Made by a program: the position numbers and the translations under genes
In this document: piece by piece, positions 37,401-46,027 of the stretch
Layout: each line of letters starts with the position of its first letter
How positions within the stretch are numbered: the stretch's first letter is position 1
Assembly (NCBI GenBank): GCA_041655765.1
Contig: JBBAEU010000009.1
Location: 47,689 to 111,688, forward strand
DNA length: 64,000 bases
Direction: 5' to 3'
Source: Brumimicrobium sp041655765
Lineage (GTDB): Bacteria > Bacteroidota > Bacteroidia > Flavobacteriales_D > Crocinitomicaceae
Notes under the pieces: model-generated
What the model saw: only the letters and a program-made list of their open reading frames with translations
Told to the model about the DNA's origin: nothing
Database searches by the model: none

Positions 37401-38660
37401 GGAGGAACACCAGCAACATCAACACAACAAAATCCAACAGTAACTTATGCTACAGCTGGCACATACGATGTAACATTAGAAGTTACCAATGCAAATGGTT
37501 CAAACTCTCAAGTATTTACAAATTCGATTACAGTTAATGCTATACCAACAGTAACTGCTAGCGCAGACAATTTGACAATTTGTGAAGGAGAAGATGTTAC
37601 AATTACAGCAGATGGAGCAAGTAGTTATACGTGGAATCAGGGTCTTGGAGCTGGAATAAGTCATACAGTTAATCCACTTCAAACAACAACATACACTGTT
37701 ACAGGTACAACAAATGGTTGTTCAAACACCGCTTCAGTTACAGTAGAAGTAAACGCAATGCCAAGCATTAGTATCTCAGCTTCAAGTTTAGCAATTTGTG
37801 AGGGAGAAGATGTTACATTAACTGCAAGTGGAGCAAGTAGTTATTTATGGGATAACGGGTTAGGAAGTAATTCTTCTGTTACCGCTACACCTACACAAAC
37901 AACTCAATATACTGTAATTGGGAATGACGGTACTTGTCAAGGTAGTGAATCAGTTACAATTACTGTTAATACAACACCAACCGTGTCAGTGAGTGCCTCA
38001 AAAGTAGAAATATGTGAAGGAGAACAAGTAACGCTTACTGCTTCAGGAGCAAATACTTATGCATGGGCACCTACTACAGGATTAAGTGCAAGCACTGGCT
38101 CTACTGTTATAGCGTCTCCAACGGCTCCAATAACATATACCGTAATTGGATCCAACAATTGTGGGACGGATTCTGACAATGTTTCTATCGATGTTGAAGC
38201 CCTTCCAACTCCTGTTATAACACAAACTGGAGATGTACTTTCTGTAACTCTTCAAGCAGGAGAAACAGCAGAGTGGTACTACCAAGGAACATCTATTGGA
38301 ACTGGAGCGAGTGTAAACATGATTGGCAATGGTGTTTATGAAGTGGTGATAACAACAGCTAATGGTTGTGTCGGTTCTACAAGTGAAAACCTTACAACAT
38401 CTAGCTTGACTAAAATTGAAGCTAATGAAGGACTAAACATCTATCCAAATCCAACAAACAGCATTATTAATGTTGAATGGAATGGACAAGAATTGTTAGA
38501 GTCAATTACTGTTTTTGACGCACTCGGGCAAGTTGTACTCATCCTGAATACAGATTCAAAATACAATTCAATTGACTTATCTAAGTTTGATACAGGTGTT
38601 TATGTTATCAATTTGAAGACTGAATACAATTCATTCAGTAGGAGAGTGATTAAGAGATAA
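34473..38660 (+). CDS. Giant T9SS subtilisin-like protease with CARDB, MAM-like, PKD and tandem Ig domains
   Basis: A 1395-residue secreted protease. The signal peptide is cut near V-T-A-Q. A fervidolysin-type propeptide comes first (to about 125). The S8 domain has Asp162 (T-D-N, where most have D-S/T-G), His198 (G-D-H-G-T-H) and Ser351 (G-T-S-M-A-S-P). Then follow a CARDB-like domain, a Cys-rich D-x-Y-G-D-G domain, a second CARDB-like domain, a MAM/choice-of-anchor J-like domain (about 755-930), a PKD domain (about 945-1020), three near-identical 72-residue Ig-like repeats, an Ig-like unit and the T9SS sorting domain (Y-P-N-P to R-V-I-K-R). It would be attached to the cell surface or released. 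Confidence 0.9.
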   Translation: MNYKQYILLIGVFFFGFQFVTAQTYYEHYQDGLVIFQLKTDQKKILSSNNIVDFKKEPLFTDYLKDFDIVEVQHLHPDIDDELLNRTYQIRLSNITLVDKVVRELNKNETIAYAELKALHRSFFTPNDQYYASNQWALPKIQAPDAWDISLGSSSVVVAVTDNAFELTHSDLQGVLLAGYDAGGGSSPGPCGSNSGDHGTHVAGIVGAKTNNGIGVASIGAGVSILPVKIGDCTSGALPYGYQGVVWAANNGADVINMSWGGPSGGSYGQNVINNAWNQGVVLVAAAGNDGTTSQLYPAAYNNVIAVASTQSNDTKSSFSQYGTWIDVAAPGSQIASTVPGNSYQNMSGTSMASPMVAGLLGLMKSYAPSASKTDLVDCLLNTADAMPGSSHYNNNQLGSGRINAYKALSCLMSFQNDYDAAISEIISPVGSNCSSQITPQIELRNFGAQTLTSATITYDWGAAPQTYNWTGNLPTGQSVSVTLPTHTLTSGNYTFTATVSNPNGQTDQNSANNTSTSNFSIVANGETVTLTLNTDCWGEETTWEIKDASNNVVYSGGPYQNGVNGTQNTHEICLSEGCYTFIISDSYGDGMAGAQYQGCNVNGYYKLVDGTGDLLFEIGSVNFGSSTSHQFCLSQTQIDDDAGITAIIAPQFMVCSPSVTPIVELKNFGANTLTSVDILYSIGGTSQTFSWTGNLASQQTTNVTLPAIVSSAGAQTFSAETNNPNGQTDQNPANDDESVNIFGDLTAQQLPFIEDFENNAQGWFISNPDNSITWGLAQVGGITPGNMAAKMDFFNYQEVNRRDGLISPKISLQGVSSAEMTFDHAYRRAQQSANDSLIIYVSTDCTASWTRVAGWAEDGSGTLATQTTSTAMFTPANAVDWCFQPISQQTPGASCFTVNLDAFVGNDIFVMFEAYNAGNNGNNLYIDNINITGVETTVPPTPNFSVSNNQICEGGNVSFTDISLGNPTSWNWTFPGGTPATSTQQNPTVTYATAGTYDVTLEVTNANGSNSQVFTNSITVNAIPTVTASADNLTICEGEDVTITADGASSYTWNQGLGAGISHTVNPLQTTTYTVTGTTNGCSNTASVTVEVNAMPSISISASSLAICEGEDVTLTASGASSYLWDNGLGSNSSVTATPTQTTQYTVIGNDGTCQGSESVTITVNTTPTVSVSASKVEICEGEQVTLTASGANTYAWAPTTGLSASTGSTVIASPTAPITYTVIGSNNCGTDSDNVSIDVEALPTPVITQTGDVLSVTLQAGETAEWYYQGTSIGTGASVNMIGNGVYEVVITTANGCVGSTSENLTTSSLTKIEANEGLNIYPNPTNSIINVEWNGQELLESITVFDALGQVVLILNTDSKYNSIDLSKFDTGVYVINLKTEYNSFSRRVIKR
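37545..38204 (+). repeat. Three tandem Ig-like repeat units inside the giant subtilase gene
   Basis: Three DNA-level repeats at 37545-37760 and 37761-37976 (each exactly 216 bp) and 37977-38204 (228 bp). Each encodes a unit with I-C-E-G-E at the same place and A-S-G-A-x-x-Y-x-W further on. The exact 72-codon period suggests recent duplication or slippage, so the number of units may differ between strains. Confidence 0.9.
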
Positions 38661-38682
38661 TAGTTCATAATAATACAAATTG

Positions 38683-38710
38683 AAAGGGGCGAATCCAAAT
38701 TCGCCCCTTT
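38683..38710. terminator. Bidirectional intrinsic terminator
   Basis: Perfect 12-bp arms at 38683-38694 and 38699-38710 (aaaggggcgaat / attcgccccttt) around a 4-nt loop, with a T-run to the right and an A-run to the left. It lies between the giant subtilase gene and the convergent small gene at 38786. Confidence 0.92.
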
Positions 38711-38785
38711 TTATATCATTATGTTTTGAAGAAACTTACAAAGTTTGACTTTTTTGTAATTGTTTCATCAAATAATATGTTTCAC

Positions 38786-39145
38786 CTAATATAATTCTTC
38801 TTTTAATGTAGTTCGGTATTCTTTAATTTCCTCACGATTAATTTTGTTATCCGACTTTAACATTAAATTTAATAGGTAAAGTAAATTGTCATTATCTTCG
38901 ATATCCAAAGGATATTCACCACCTTCTTCATCCTCTTCCCATATTGCTTGAACATCATACGCTTTGTTTTGCTCTAAATATTCGTATGAAAGTCGTGTAA
39001 CTTTTGCCAAAAGCGGGTCTTTTTCTAAAAGAGCATATTCTCTCAATTCTTTTAGTTCTGGAATTAAAGATTTTGCAGAAATACCATCCTTTTCTACAAC
39101 TTTAATTATTTTTTCGATTTGCTTATTTGCTTTACCTGTTTTCAT
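38786..39145 (-). CDS. Small acidic cytosolic protein of unknown function
   Basis: A 119-residue protein without a signal peptide or membrane segment. It appears all-helical, with a Lys-rich first third and an acidic middle (A-I-W-E-E-D-E-E-G-G-E-Y-P-L-D). I do not recognise a family. It is divergent from the AddB-like nuclease gene with 167 bp between them and could be linked to it only by position. A TAAATTTG -7-like site lies 23 bp before its ATG (39168-39175). Confidence 0.55.
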   Translation of the reverse strand: MKTGKANKQIEKIIKVVEKDGISAKSLIPELKELREYALLEKDPLLAKVTRLSYEYLEQNKAYDVQAIWEEDEEGGEYPLDIEDNDNLLYLLNLMLKSDNKINREEIKEYRTTLKEELY

Positions 39146-39312
39146 TAATTTTTGAATTTTGAAAAAACAAATTTAATACCTTAATTGGAATATATAATAG
39201 AAAACGTGTAAATTTAATTTAATCTTGTTTTATAGCTTCATGTGACCATATTCACGAATGGTACGTTTTCCCAATTATTTTTCCTACTTTTAGAAGCCAA
39301 TTATTTTTCATT

Positions 39313-42156
39313 ATGCAAAAATTTATAGATAAAATAGCACAATATATTTACGAAAATGACTTGCCATTAGAGGACTTGACCATTGTTCTTCCTTCTCAAC
39401 GTGCCAGAAAATATCTTCAAAAAGCATTATTCGAAACTTATAAAAAGCCTATATTTTCACCAAATATCACAACCATTAGTTATTGGATTCAAAATCTATC
39501 TGATTATACGGTAATCGACTCTACGCAAGCACTTTTTAAATTATATGAAATTCATTTAAAAGTTGATAAAGAAGAGCAACAAAGTTTTGATGAATTTTTA
39601 AAATGGGGACAAATATTGTTGAGTGATTTTGATGAGATAGACCGTTATTTAATAAATAGTAAAGATTTATTTAAAAATCTTGCAGAAATTAAAGAAATTG
39701 AAAACTGGAGTTTTGGGAACCCTGAAGAACTTACAGATGGACAAAAGAGATTTATGCGCTTTTGGGATTTATTAGGTGATTATTATCGCGAATTCAATCA
39801 ATTTCTATCAGAAAAAGAAGAGTGCTATCTCGGAAGTGCGTTTAGAAATGTAGCAAAGAACGTTGATGTTGTGTTTAAGGAAAATAAAAATGCTCATTTT
39901 GTTTTTGCTGGATTTAATGCACTTTCGCCTGCGGAGATTTCTATAATGAAACAACTTTATACCAGAGGAAGGGCGGATATCTTTATTGATGCGGACGAAT
40001 TTTATATTGAAGATAGAAATCATGAGGCAGGAAGATTTATTCGGGATTTATTGCAAGAATTAAATGTAAAAACTCTTCCTTTTATTGTCAATTCATTGAA
40101 AACAGATAAAAAAGACATAGAAATTATTAATTGTCCGCAACCAACAGGTCAAGCAAAAGTGAGTGCCTCTATCTTAAACGACAAAATACCCAAAGACGAG
40201 CTTTCAGAAACCTTGCTTCTTCTTGGTGATGAAAACATGATAGTTCCTGTTATAAAAAATATTCCAAAAGGTATTGGCGATGCAAATATCACTCTCGGAT
40301 TGCCACTTAAAAACACAAGTATTAAATCTTGGGCAGATTTATTATTTAATGTTCAAGAAAGATTTAAACGGTTTAATCATCAAAACATTTATCACAAGGA
40401 TTTTATAGGATTTATAAAACACCCTTTTATTCAAAGTCTTTGTAATGTTGAGGAAAAAAATAAAGTAACTCAAATTGAACAAAGAATTCTAGATGGTAAC
40501 TTAACCTTTATTTATAAAAAAAATGTTCATCTTGGAGAAAGACTCAATCAACTTTTGGATTTATTTTTTACTCCGTGGAACATTCAAAAAGGAGAATTTC
40601 CCATTACATTAATTCAAAATATCAACCAAATTATATTTAATGGACTCGACATTAAAAAGAATGATATCGAACGTTCTTTACTTTATAACTTCAATCAATC
40701 CATTAGTAAATTAGGTGAAATTCTTGATGAGTATAAGCCAGACATCAATCTCGGTACTTTCAAGAGTCTTTTTAATCAGCATTGGACAAATAAAAGTATA
40801 GCTTATTATGGGAATCCGTTAGATGGTTTGCAAGTAATGGGGTTGTTAGAGACACGACTTATTGATTTTAAAAATATCATTGTTATTGGATTGAATGATG
40901 GAAATATGCCACCAACCAATCCAATTCAGTCCATGATTATGATGGATTTAAGGCGGTACCATAATTTACCAACACCGAGAGAAAAACAAGGTCTTTTTGC
41001 TCATCACTTTTATAGGTTGTTGCATACAGCAAAAAGATGTTGGATTACATATTCATCTGCCAATAGAGAAGGAATGGGAATGGACGAACCTTCGCGATAT
41101 ATTGCACAATTACAACTCGAATTGGCAAAAGTAAACCCAAACATTAATATCCATTTAAAGGATTATATAATTTCCAATGAAAAAGAGGATAGTAGGGAAT
41201 TGGTTGTTGAGAAAACTGATGCTGTAATTGAACGCTTGGACAATTATCTTTCTACCCGAACCTCTGCTTCTGCATTAAGAACTGCGATGCGTTGTACCTT
41301 GGATTTTTATTACAAATATTTATTAGGACTTGGGGAAGAAGATAAAGTTGAAGAAGAAATAGAAGCAAATACCTTTGGTAATTTTATTCATAAAACGCTA
41401 CAAATTTTATATGATGATTATGCACAATTTGACAATGAAGGCAATACAAAACCTCATCACAGATCGATTTCGGCCATTGACGTTGTTGCAATGAGAAGTA
41501 AACAACCTCAAATTATGACTGATCAATTTTATAAATTTTTTAATTACAATGATTCTCAAAAGTTAGAGGGAAAAAATTACCTAAGTTTAGAAATTGCGCA
41601 ACATCTTACAGACAACTTTTTAAAAAAGGAAGAAAAGGAATTAAAAGAAAGTCAGGGGCACTTCTTTGTGACTGCGTTAGAAATGGAAATCACCAAGGAG
41701 TTATCATTATCAATTTTTGGTGATGAGAAAAACGTGAGATTTATTGGAGTTATCGACCGAATCGATGATGTTAATGGAGAAAAAAGAATTTTGGATTATA
41801 AATCAGGGAAATGCACAGAAAGTGACGTAAGGTTATATCTAAAAAGAGGCGAAGACAAAGAAGATTTAGTTGGCTCAATGGTCAAATCGTTAAAAAGTAG
41901 TAAATATATATTCCAGTTATTGGTTTACATCATGCTTTATCATGAGAAATTTGGGACCTATCCTGATAAAGTAGGAATTATATCCATGGTTAACCTTAAA
42001 GAAAGTCCTTTTTACTTAAAAAATGAACTTACTTCTACAACGGAGGACTTAATGAGGGTTTTTAAGCAGGCTTTGATAAAAATATTAGAAGATTTATACG
42101 ATAAAGACACTTATTTTAAACACAGCTCAGATAGTCAATTTTGTGGTTTTTGTTAA
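39313..42156 (+). CDS. AddB-like PD-(D/E)XK nuclease / inactive helicase protein
   Basis: A 947-residue protein of the AddB type involved in double-strand break end processing. The N-terminal two thirds resemble an SF1 helicase fold but have no functional Walker A. The C-terminal nuclease has V-I-D-R-I-D and the catalytic L-D-Y-K-S-G (Asp828, Lys830). A Cys near the start of the nuclease domain (M-R-C-T-L-D-F) and the terminal C-G-F-C could bind Fe-S as in AddB, but the last expected Cys after C-x2-C is missing because the stop follows directly. The partner AddA-type helicase is not adjacent. Its stop lies 14 bp from the convergent envC-like stop. Confidence 0.8.
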   Translation: MQKFIDKIAQYIYENDLPLEDLTIVLPSQRARKYLQKALFETYKKPIFSPNITTISYWIQNLSDYTVIDSTQALFKLYEIHLKVDKEEQQSFDEFLKWGQILLSDFDEIDRYLINSKDLFKNLAEIKEIENWSFGNPEELTDGQKRFMRFWDLLGDYYREFNQFLSEKEECYLGSAFRNVAKNVDVVFKENKNAHFVFAGFNALSPAEISIMKQLYTRGRADIFIDADEFYIEDRNHEAGRFIRDLLQELNVKTLPFIVNSLKTDKKDIEIINCPQPTGQAKVSASILNDKIPKDELSETLLLLGDENMIVPVIKNIPKGIGDANITLGLPLKNTSIKSWADLLFNVQERFKRFNHQNIYHKDFIGFIKHPFIQSLCNVEEKNKVTQIEQRILDGNLTFIYKKNVHLGERLNQLLDLFFTPWNIQKGEFPITLIQNINQIIFNGLDIKKNDIERSLLYNFNQSISKLGEILDEYKPDINLGTFKSLFNQHWTNKSIAYYGNPLDGLQVMGLLETRLIDFKNIIVIGLNDGNMPPTNPIQSMIMMDLRRYHNLPTPREKQGLFAHHFYRLLHTAKRCWITYSSANREGMGMDEPSRYIAQLQLELAKVNPNINIHLKDYIISNEKEDSRELVVEKTDAVIERLDNYLSTRTSASALRTAMRCTLDFYYKYLLGLGEEDKVEEEIEANTFGNFIHKTLQILYDDYAQFDNEGNTKPHHRSISAIDVVAMRSKQPQIMTDQFYKFFNYNDSQKLEGKNYLSLEIAQHLTDNFLKKEEKELKESQGHFFVTALEMEITKELSLSIFGDEKNVRFIGVIDRIDDVNGEKRILDYKSGKCTESDVRLYLKRGEDKEDLVGSMVKSLKSSKYIFQLLVYIMLYHEKFGTYPDKVGIISMVNLKESPFYLKNELTSTTEDLMRVFKQALIKILEDLYDKDTYFKHSSDSQFCGFC

Positions 42157-42170
42157 AGTTCTGACAAATC

Positions 42171-43502
42171 CTACTTTGCCAACCACAAATTAGGATTCAA
42201 TTGAACCACGTTACCATTCTGTATCTGATGAACTTCAAAGTGTGCTACGGAGACATTACCTGCAGTGTTGGGTAATAAGGAACCGATGATTGTTTTTGTA
42301 TCCACAATACTCCCTTTTTTTACATAAACATCTTTTAAGTTAGAATAAGCTGTTCTAAAATCACCATGTTTTATAATGACAACTTTTCCTGCTCCTGGAA
42401 TGTTCATGATTGTTGTTACTTCGCCTGTAAAAATTGCCATCACGTTGGCATTCAGACTTGTACTTATGTCAATTCCGTTATTATTAATAAATACATTTGG
42501 CAATGTTGGGTGTTTACTTTTTCCATAATTTAATGTAATCGTTCCTGTACTTACAGGCCACGGTAACCTTCCTTTATTTGAAGCAAAACTTTGACCGATT
42601 AATTTGCTTTCAGCTGTTTCTTTTAGATAATCAGGAGTAGCTTCAGGCGTGGTTGGTTTGGGTTTACTTGCGGTACTCTCCCCTCTTTTACGTGCTTCTT
42701 CTTCAGCTTTCTTTCTCGCCGCTTCAGCTTCTCTCCTTGCTTTTTCAATTCTTGCTTGTTCTTCAGCAATTTCTCGTTGAATAGCTTTGGCAATTTCTTG
42801 TCGTAGATGTTCTCTGTTCTTCTCTTGCTCTTGTAATTGCTTTAAAAGCTCATCTTCTTGCCGTTTTAATTTTTCATAAATTTCTTCTTTGAGCTTTCTT
42901 GTTTTTAGAATTTCTTGGTGTTCTTTTTGCTTTTGTTCAGCCAATAATAATTGATGCTTTTTCTCAATTTCTAATTGATCTATTTCTTCCGATAGCAAGA
43001 TTTGATTTTGCTGAATCAATTGCATTTGTCTTGTTTGGATTTCTTTTAGTTTATCCAAATAAAGTTTTCGTTTTAGTGCTTCTTCAACTGATTTTGCACT
43101 AAAAATATACATTAAATCACCGTATTTATCTCGTTTTTTGTACGCCAATAATAACAATTTGGCATATTGGTTTTTTAATTGCGCAATTTCATTATTTAGC
43201 TCTTGAATTCTCCCCTCTTTTTCTTCAATTTTTAATTCTGACGAACGAATTTGATTGTTGAAGTTTCTCAGCAAACTTTCTCTATATTCAATCTGTCTGT
43301 CAATAAGTCGTACTTCTTCCAAAGAAATCAAGGTTTCTTTTTTCGACCGTTCTAAAAGTGTTTTGGTTTCAGAAATTTGTTTTTCTAATTTCTTCTGCTC
43401 ATTTTTTAATCGTTGCGAACCCACTTGTGAGAATGCATCGTTTGCAGAAAAAGCAAAGATAAAAGATAATATTAGTAGAAAAGACTTATTCACACTCTTC
43501 AT
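42171..43502 (-). CDS. envC: EnvC-like murein hydrolase activator with degenerate M23 domain
   Basis: A 443-residue periplasmic protein. After a signal peptide (cut after A-F-S-Q), residues about 25-290 form a very long coiled coil rich in Glu, Lys and Gln, then an M23/LytM-type domain. In the active form the zinc ligands are H-x3-D and H-x-H. Here the first site reads N-N-N-G-I-D and the last V-A-H-F-E, so two of the three zinc-site histidines are lost. This fits EnvC, which activates amidases for septal peptidoglycan splitting and does not cut itself. It is the last gene of the dut operon; its start overlaps the DUF4292 stop by 17 bp. Confidence 0.85.
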   Translation of the reverse strand: MKSVNKSFLLILSFIFAFSANDAFSQVGSQRLKNEQKKLEKQISETKTLLERSKKETLISLEEVRLIDRQIEYRESLLRNFNNQIRSSELKIEEKEGRIQELNNEIAQLKNQYAKLLLLAYKKRDKYGDLMYIFSAKSVEEALKRKLYLDKLKEIQTRQMQLIQQNQILLSEEIDQLEIEKKHQLLLAEQKQKEHQEILKTRKLKEEIYEKLKRQEDELLKQLQEQEKNREHLRQEIAKAIQREIAEEQARIEKARREAEAARKKAEEEARKRGESTASKPKPTTPEATPDYLKETAESKLIGQSFASNKGRLPWPVSTGTITLNYGKSKHPTLPNVFINNNGIDISTSLNANVMAIFTGEVTTIMNIPGAGKVVIIKHGDFRTAYSNLKDVYVKKGSIVDTKTIIGSLLPNTAGNVSVAHFEVHQIQNGNVVQLNPNLWLAK

Positions 43503-44295
43503 ATTTATCGGGTATCGCCAAATATAATACGTTCGGTTCGTTTATCCTTGTTCGTGTATGTTTTAAATCAACAAAAATATCATTTTTCGGTGTTTTTATT
43601 GCTACATTTACTTGTTGAGGCACATTAAATCCATCAATTATTATTCTTTCTGAATAATCGACAATGACAGAAACGGTGTCTTTTGGACTATTTATCATTA
43701 TTTTTTTAAGAAATTTTGTATCATCTGATAAAAAATAATTAATGTTAAAATCTGTATTGTTTTCGTCTTCGAATAAAGAAACAATGTAATTATACGGGTC
43801 TTTTAGCTGTTTATATTCCAAATCGCTGTTCCATGAAATAGGCAAACCTAAAAACAATTCCTCTAAGTTTTTATGTGAGAAATCAACATTGAAATTATAT
43901 TTAAAGAAATTAATTCCTTGCTTAATATAACACTTGTTTCTTCTATCTACCAATGTCAGTGAGTCGGGTGTAATCATTGCGTTTATCATGGGAATGTTAG
44001 CAAAAGAAATTGTTACTTGCAATGCACTATCTTTTCGAATTCTTGATGTTGCGATAAATGAAAGGTTATCATCTTTAGATATGTATTTGGTGTTAAGCCG
44101 AGCATAAAAATGTTCTGGTCGTTGTTGTGAAAGGCTGTCTAAGCGATTAATCAAAACATCTTCTTTTACTTTTGGGAGCTTTTCTGTACCTTCTTGAATG
44201 CTTTCCTTCTTTACCCCACAAGAAAAGAGAATCACCAATACCAAAGCACTGAGGGCAGGTTTAATAATACTTCGGAGCATAATGTTTCTTTTCAT
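43486..44295 (-). CDS. DUF4292 lipoprotein
   Basis: The ATG at 44295 is chosen; a later one (44280) and one upstream (44337) are possible. The N-terminus is a lipoprotein signal with lipobox V-I-L-F-S-C-G. The mature part is an LolA/LolB-like beta fold typical of DUF4292, with motifs such as F-Y-A-R-L-N-T-K-Y and S-F-A-N-I-P. A role in lipoprotein or LPS transport has been suggested for similar folds but is not shown for this family. The start overlaps the TPR gene's end and its own end overlaps the EnvC-like gene, showing tight translational coupling. Confidence 0.82.
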   Translation of the reverse strand: MKRNIMLRSIIKPALSALVLVILFSCGVKKESIQEGTEKLPKVKEDVLINRLDSLSQQRPEHFYARLNTKYISKDDNLSFIATSRIRKDSALQVTISFANIPMINAMITPDSLTLVDRRNKCYIKQGINFFKYNFNVDFSHKNLEELFLGLPISWNSDLEYKQLKDPYNYIVSLFEDENNTDFNINYFLSDDTKFLKKIMINSPKDTVSVIVDYSERIIIDGFNVPQQVNVAIKTPKNDIFVDLKHTRTRINEPNVLYLAIPDKYEECE

Positions 44296-46027
44296 TAATT
44301 TTCTTTGATAAAACTTGATTTCTTGAGCCTCTATCAAATGCTACTTGCCAAGATTTTACTGCTTCTGTAGGTTGATTGTTCTCAAAGTATAAATCACCCA
44401 ACACATCATATAAGTCGGCATTGTATAAAATGTCATTTTCTAGCACATCCAAAAGAAAACTGATTCCTTCTTCCAAATTATTTTTGTTTTTTTGATACAG
44501 ACTTATTGCGATAAAGAAATTAGGACTTCTATAATTAGCAGGAATTTCAGATAAAAGCTCTTTTGCTATCTCATTGGTTATGTTTGCTTCTACCAAATCA
44601 AGTGCATAATTGATTTTCACTTCTGACATTAATCTTTCCTTATTTCTTTGTGGAGCAGTTTTAGCATAGCTAATTGCCTTTTCGTATTCTATGATTCCTT
44701 TTTTATAATCTTTTTGTTTGAAAAAAATTCTTCCTCTCAGCGATGTAAATTCAGTTTTACTAATCTTATCATCCAACACATATAATTCTCCTGAGCTCAG
44801 AATCCCAATGGCTTCGTCAATTCTCCCTGTTTCAATGGCACCAATTGTAGCATAATAATAAACATCTGGGATTGATGGGAAAATTGTCATCGCACGACTT
44901 CCATCTTCATATAACTGTTTATAATCCTTATGACTTCGTTCAAATTCTAATACCCTCAACCAGTTCATTATGTCAATTTTACTGTTGAGGTTTTTTCGTA
45001 AAACAGTTAACGCTTCTTTTGATTGTCCTTGTGCTTCAAGGGTAATACCGTATTCTAATGAGACATTAAAATCGTCTGGATTCATATTGTATAGATATTC
45101 CGAAATGCGATAGATTATTGTGTCTTCTGCTGTTTCAGTAAGCATTCCAAACAACATTAACTTTTGATCCAAAGTAATATCATCCTTATAAAAAAGGGGA
45201 GGAGTAATTTCTAGAAAAGCATCATATTGTCCTTTCTCGTAGTAGTTATAAGCCAAGATTAAACGAGCAATCCCATTATCTGGGTCTTTCTCTGTCAACT
45301 CCTTAACCATTTGATAGGCTTTTTCTTTATCCCCTTTTTGGTCGTAAAAGCCCATCACCATTTTTAAAACATCTAGATCGTCAGGATACTCATTTTTTAA
45401 TTGAAGCAAAGTTTCTTCAGCTTTATTTTCTTTACCAAGTTCAAGAAATAAATCAGCCTTCATGTTTGATAATTCAGGAGAAACACCCACTAATTCTTCC
45501 ATTTTATCAATTTGCTGAATTGCTTTTTCATATTCTTTATTATAGATTAGAACCTTAACGTAGCCGTATCGAAAATCTATATTTCTTGGCTCATGAGTCA
45601 CCATCTCTTCAAAAAGTTTTTGTGCTTCTAAGAAGTTAGATCGACTTAGGTAGAGATAAGCCAACTCTTGTATGTAAACTAGATTTTTAGGGTCGAGTTC
45701 ATTTGCTTTTTGGTAATATTGAATCGCTTGTATTGAATTTCGTTCTTTTACAGCAATTTCAGCCAATGCAAAATATACGGCATCATTATCGTCTCGGATT
45801 TCGATACATTCTTTAAATAATTTCTTAGACTCCGAAAGATTACCAGCCATCTTTTCGCGGATACCTTGATGGAATTTTTCTATATAAGGAAATCCTGTAG
45901 AAGACAGTTGTGGTTCTTCTGAAATCTGTTCAACTTTTGCCAATTCCTTTTTTTTGTTTCTTTGTGCCTGAACAGAATTGCTATACACAAAGAAAGAAGT
46001 TAGTATTATATAAATTCCAATTTTCAT
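44261..46027 (-). CDS. Secreted or periplasmic TPR repeat protein
   Basis: A 588-residue protein with a signal peptide (cut near V-Q-A-Q) followed by at least twelve tetratricopeptide-type helix pairs along the whole length (for example A-I-Q-Y-Y-Q-K-A-N-E-L-D-P and A-R-L-I-L-A-Y-N-Y-Y-E-K-G). TPR proteins act as scaffolds for protein complexes. In the operon dut / nucleotidyltransferase / TPR / DUF4292 / EnvC it probably serves envelope assembly. Its start codon shares one base with the stop of the nucleotidyltransferase gene, and the frame overlaps the following DUF4292 gene. Confidence 0.85.
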   Translation of the reverse strand: MKIGIYIILTSFFVYSNSVQAQRNKKKELAKVEQISEEPQLSSTGFPYIEKFHQGIREKMAGNLSESKKLFKECIEIRDDNDAVYFALAEIAVKERNSIQAIQYYQKANELDPKNLVYIQELAYLYLSRSNFLEAQKLFEEMVTHEPRNIDFRYGYVKVLIYNKEYEKAIQQIDKMEELVGVSPELSNMKADLFLELGKENKAEETLLQLKNEYPDDLDVLKMVMGFYDQKGDKEKAYQMVKELTEKDPDNGIARLILAYNYYEKGQYDAFLEITPPLFYKDDITLDQKLMLFGMLTETAEDTIIYRISEYLYNMNPDDFNVSLEYGITLEAQGQSKEALTVLRKNLNSKIDIMNWLRVLEFERSHKDYKQLYEDGSRAMTIFPSIPDVYYYATIGAIETGRIDEAIGILSSGELYVLDDKISKTEFTSLRGRIFFKQKDYKKGIIEYEKAISYAKTAPQRNKERLMSEVKINYALDLVEANITNEIAKELLSEIPANYRSPNFFIAISLYQKNKNNLEEGISFLLDVLENDILYNADLYDVLGDLYFENNQPTEAVKSWQVAFDRGSRNQVLSKKINEKKHYAPKYY

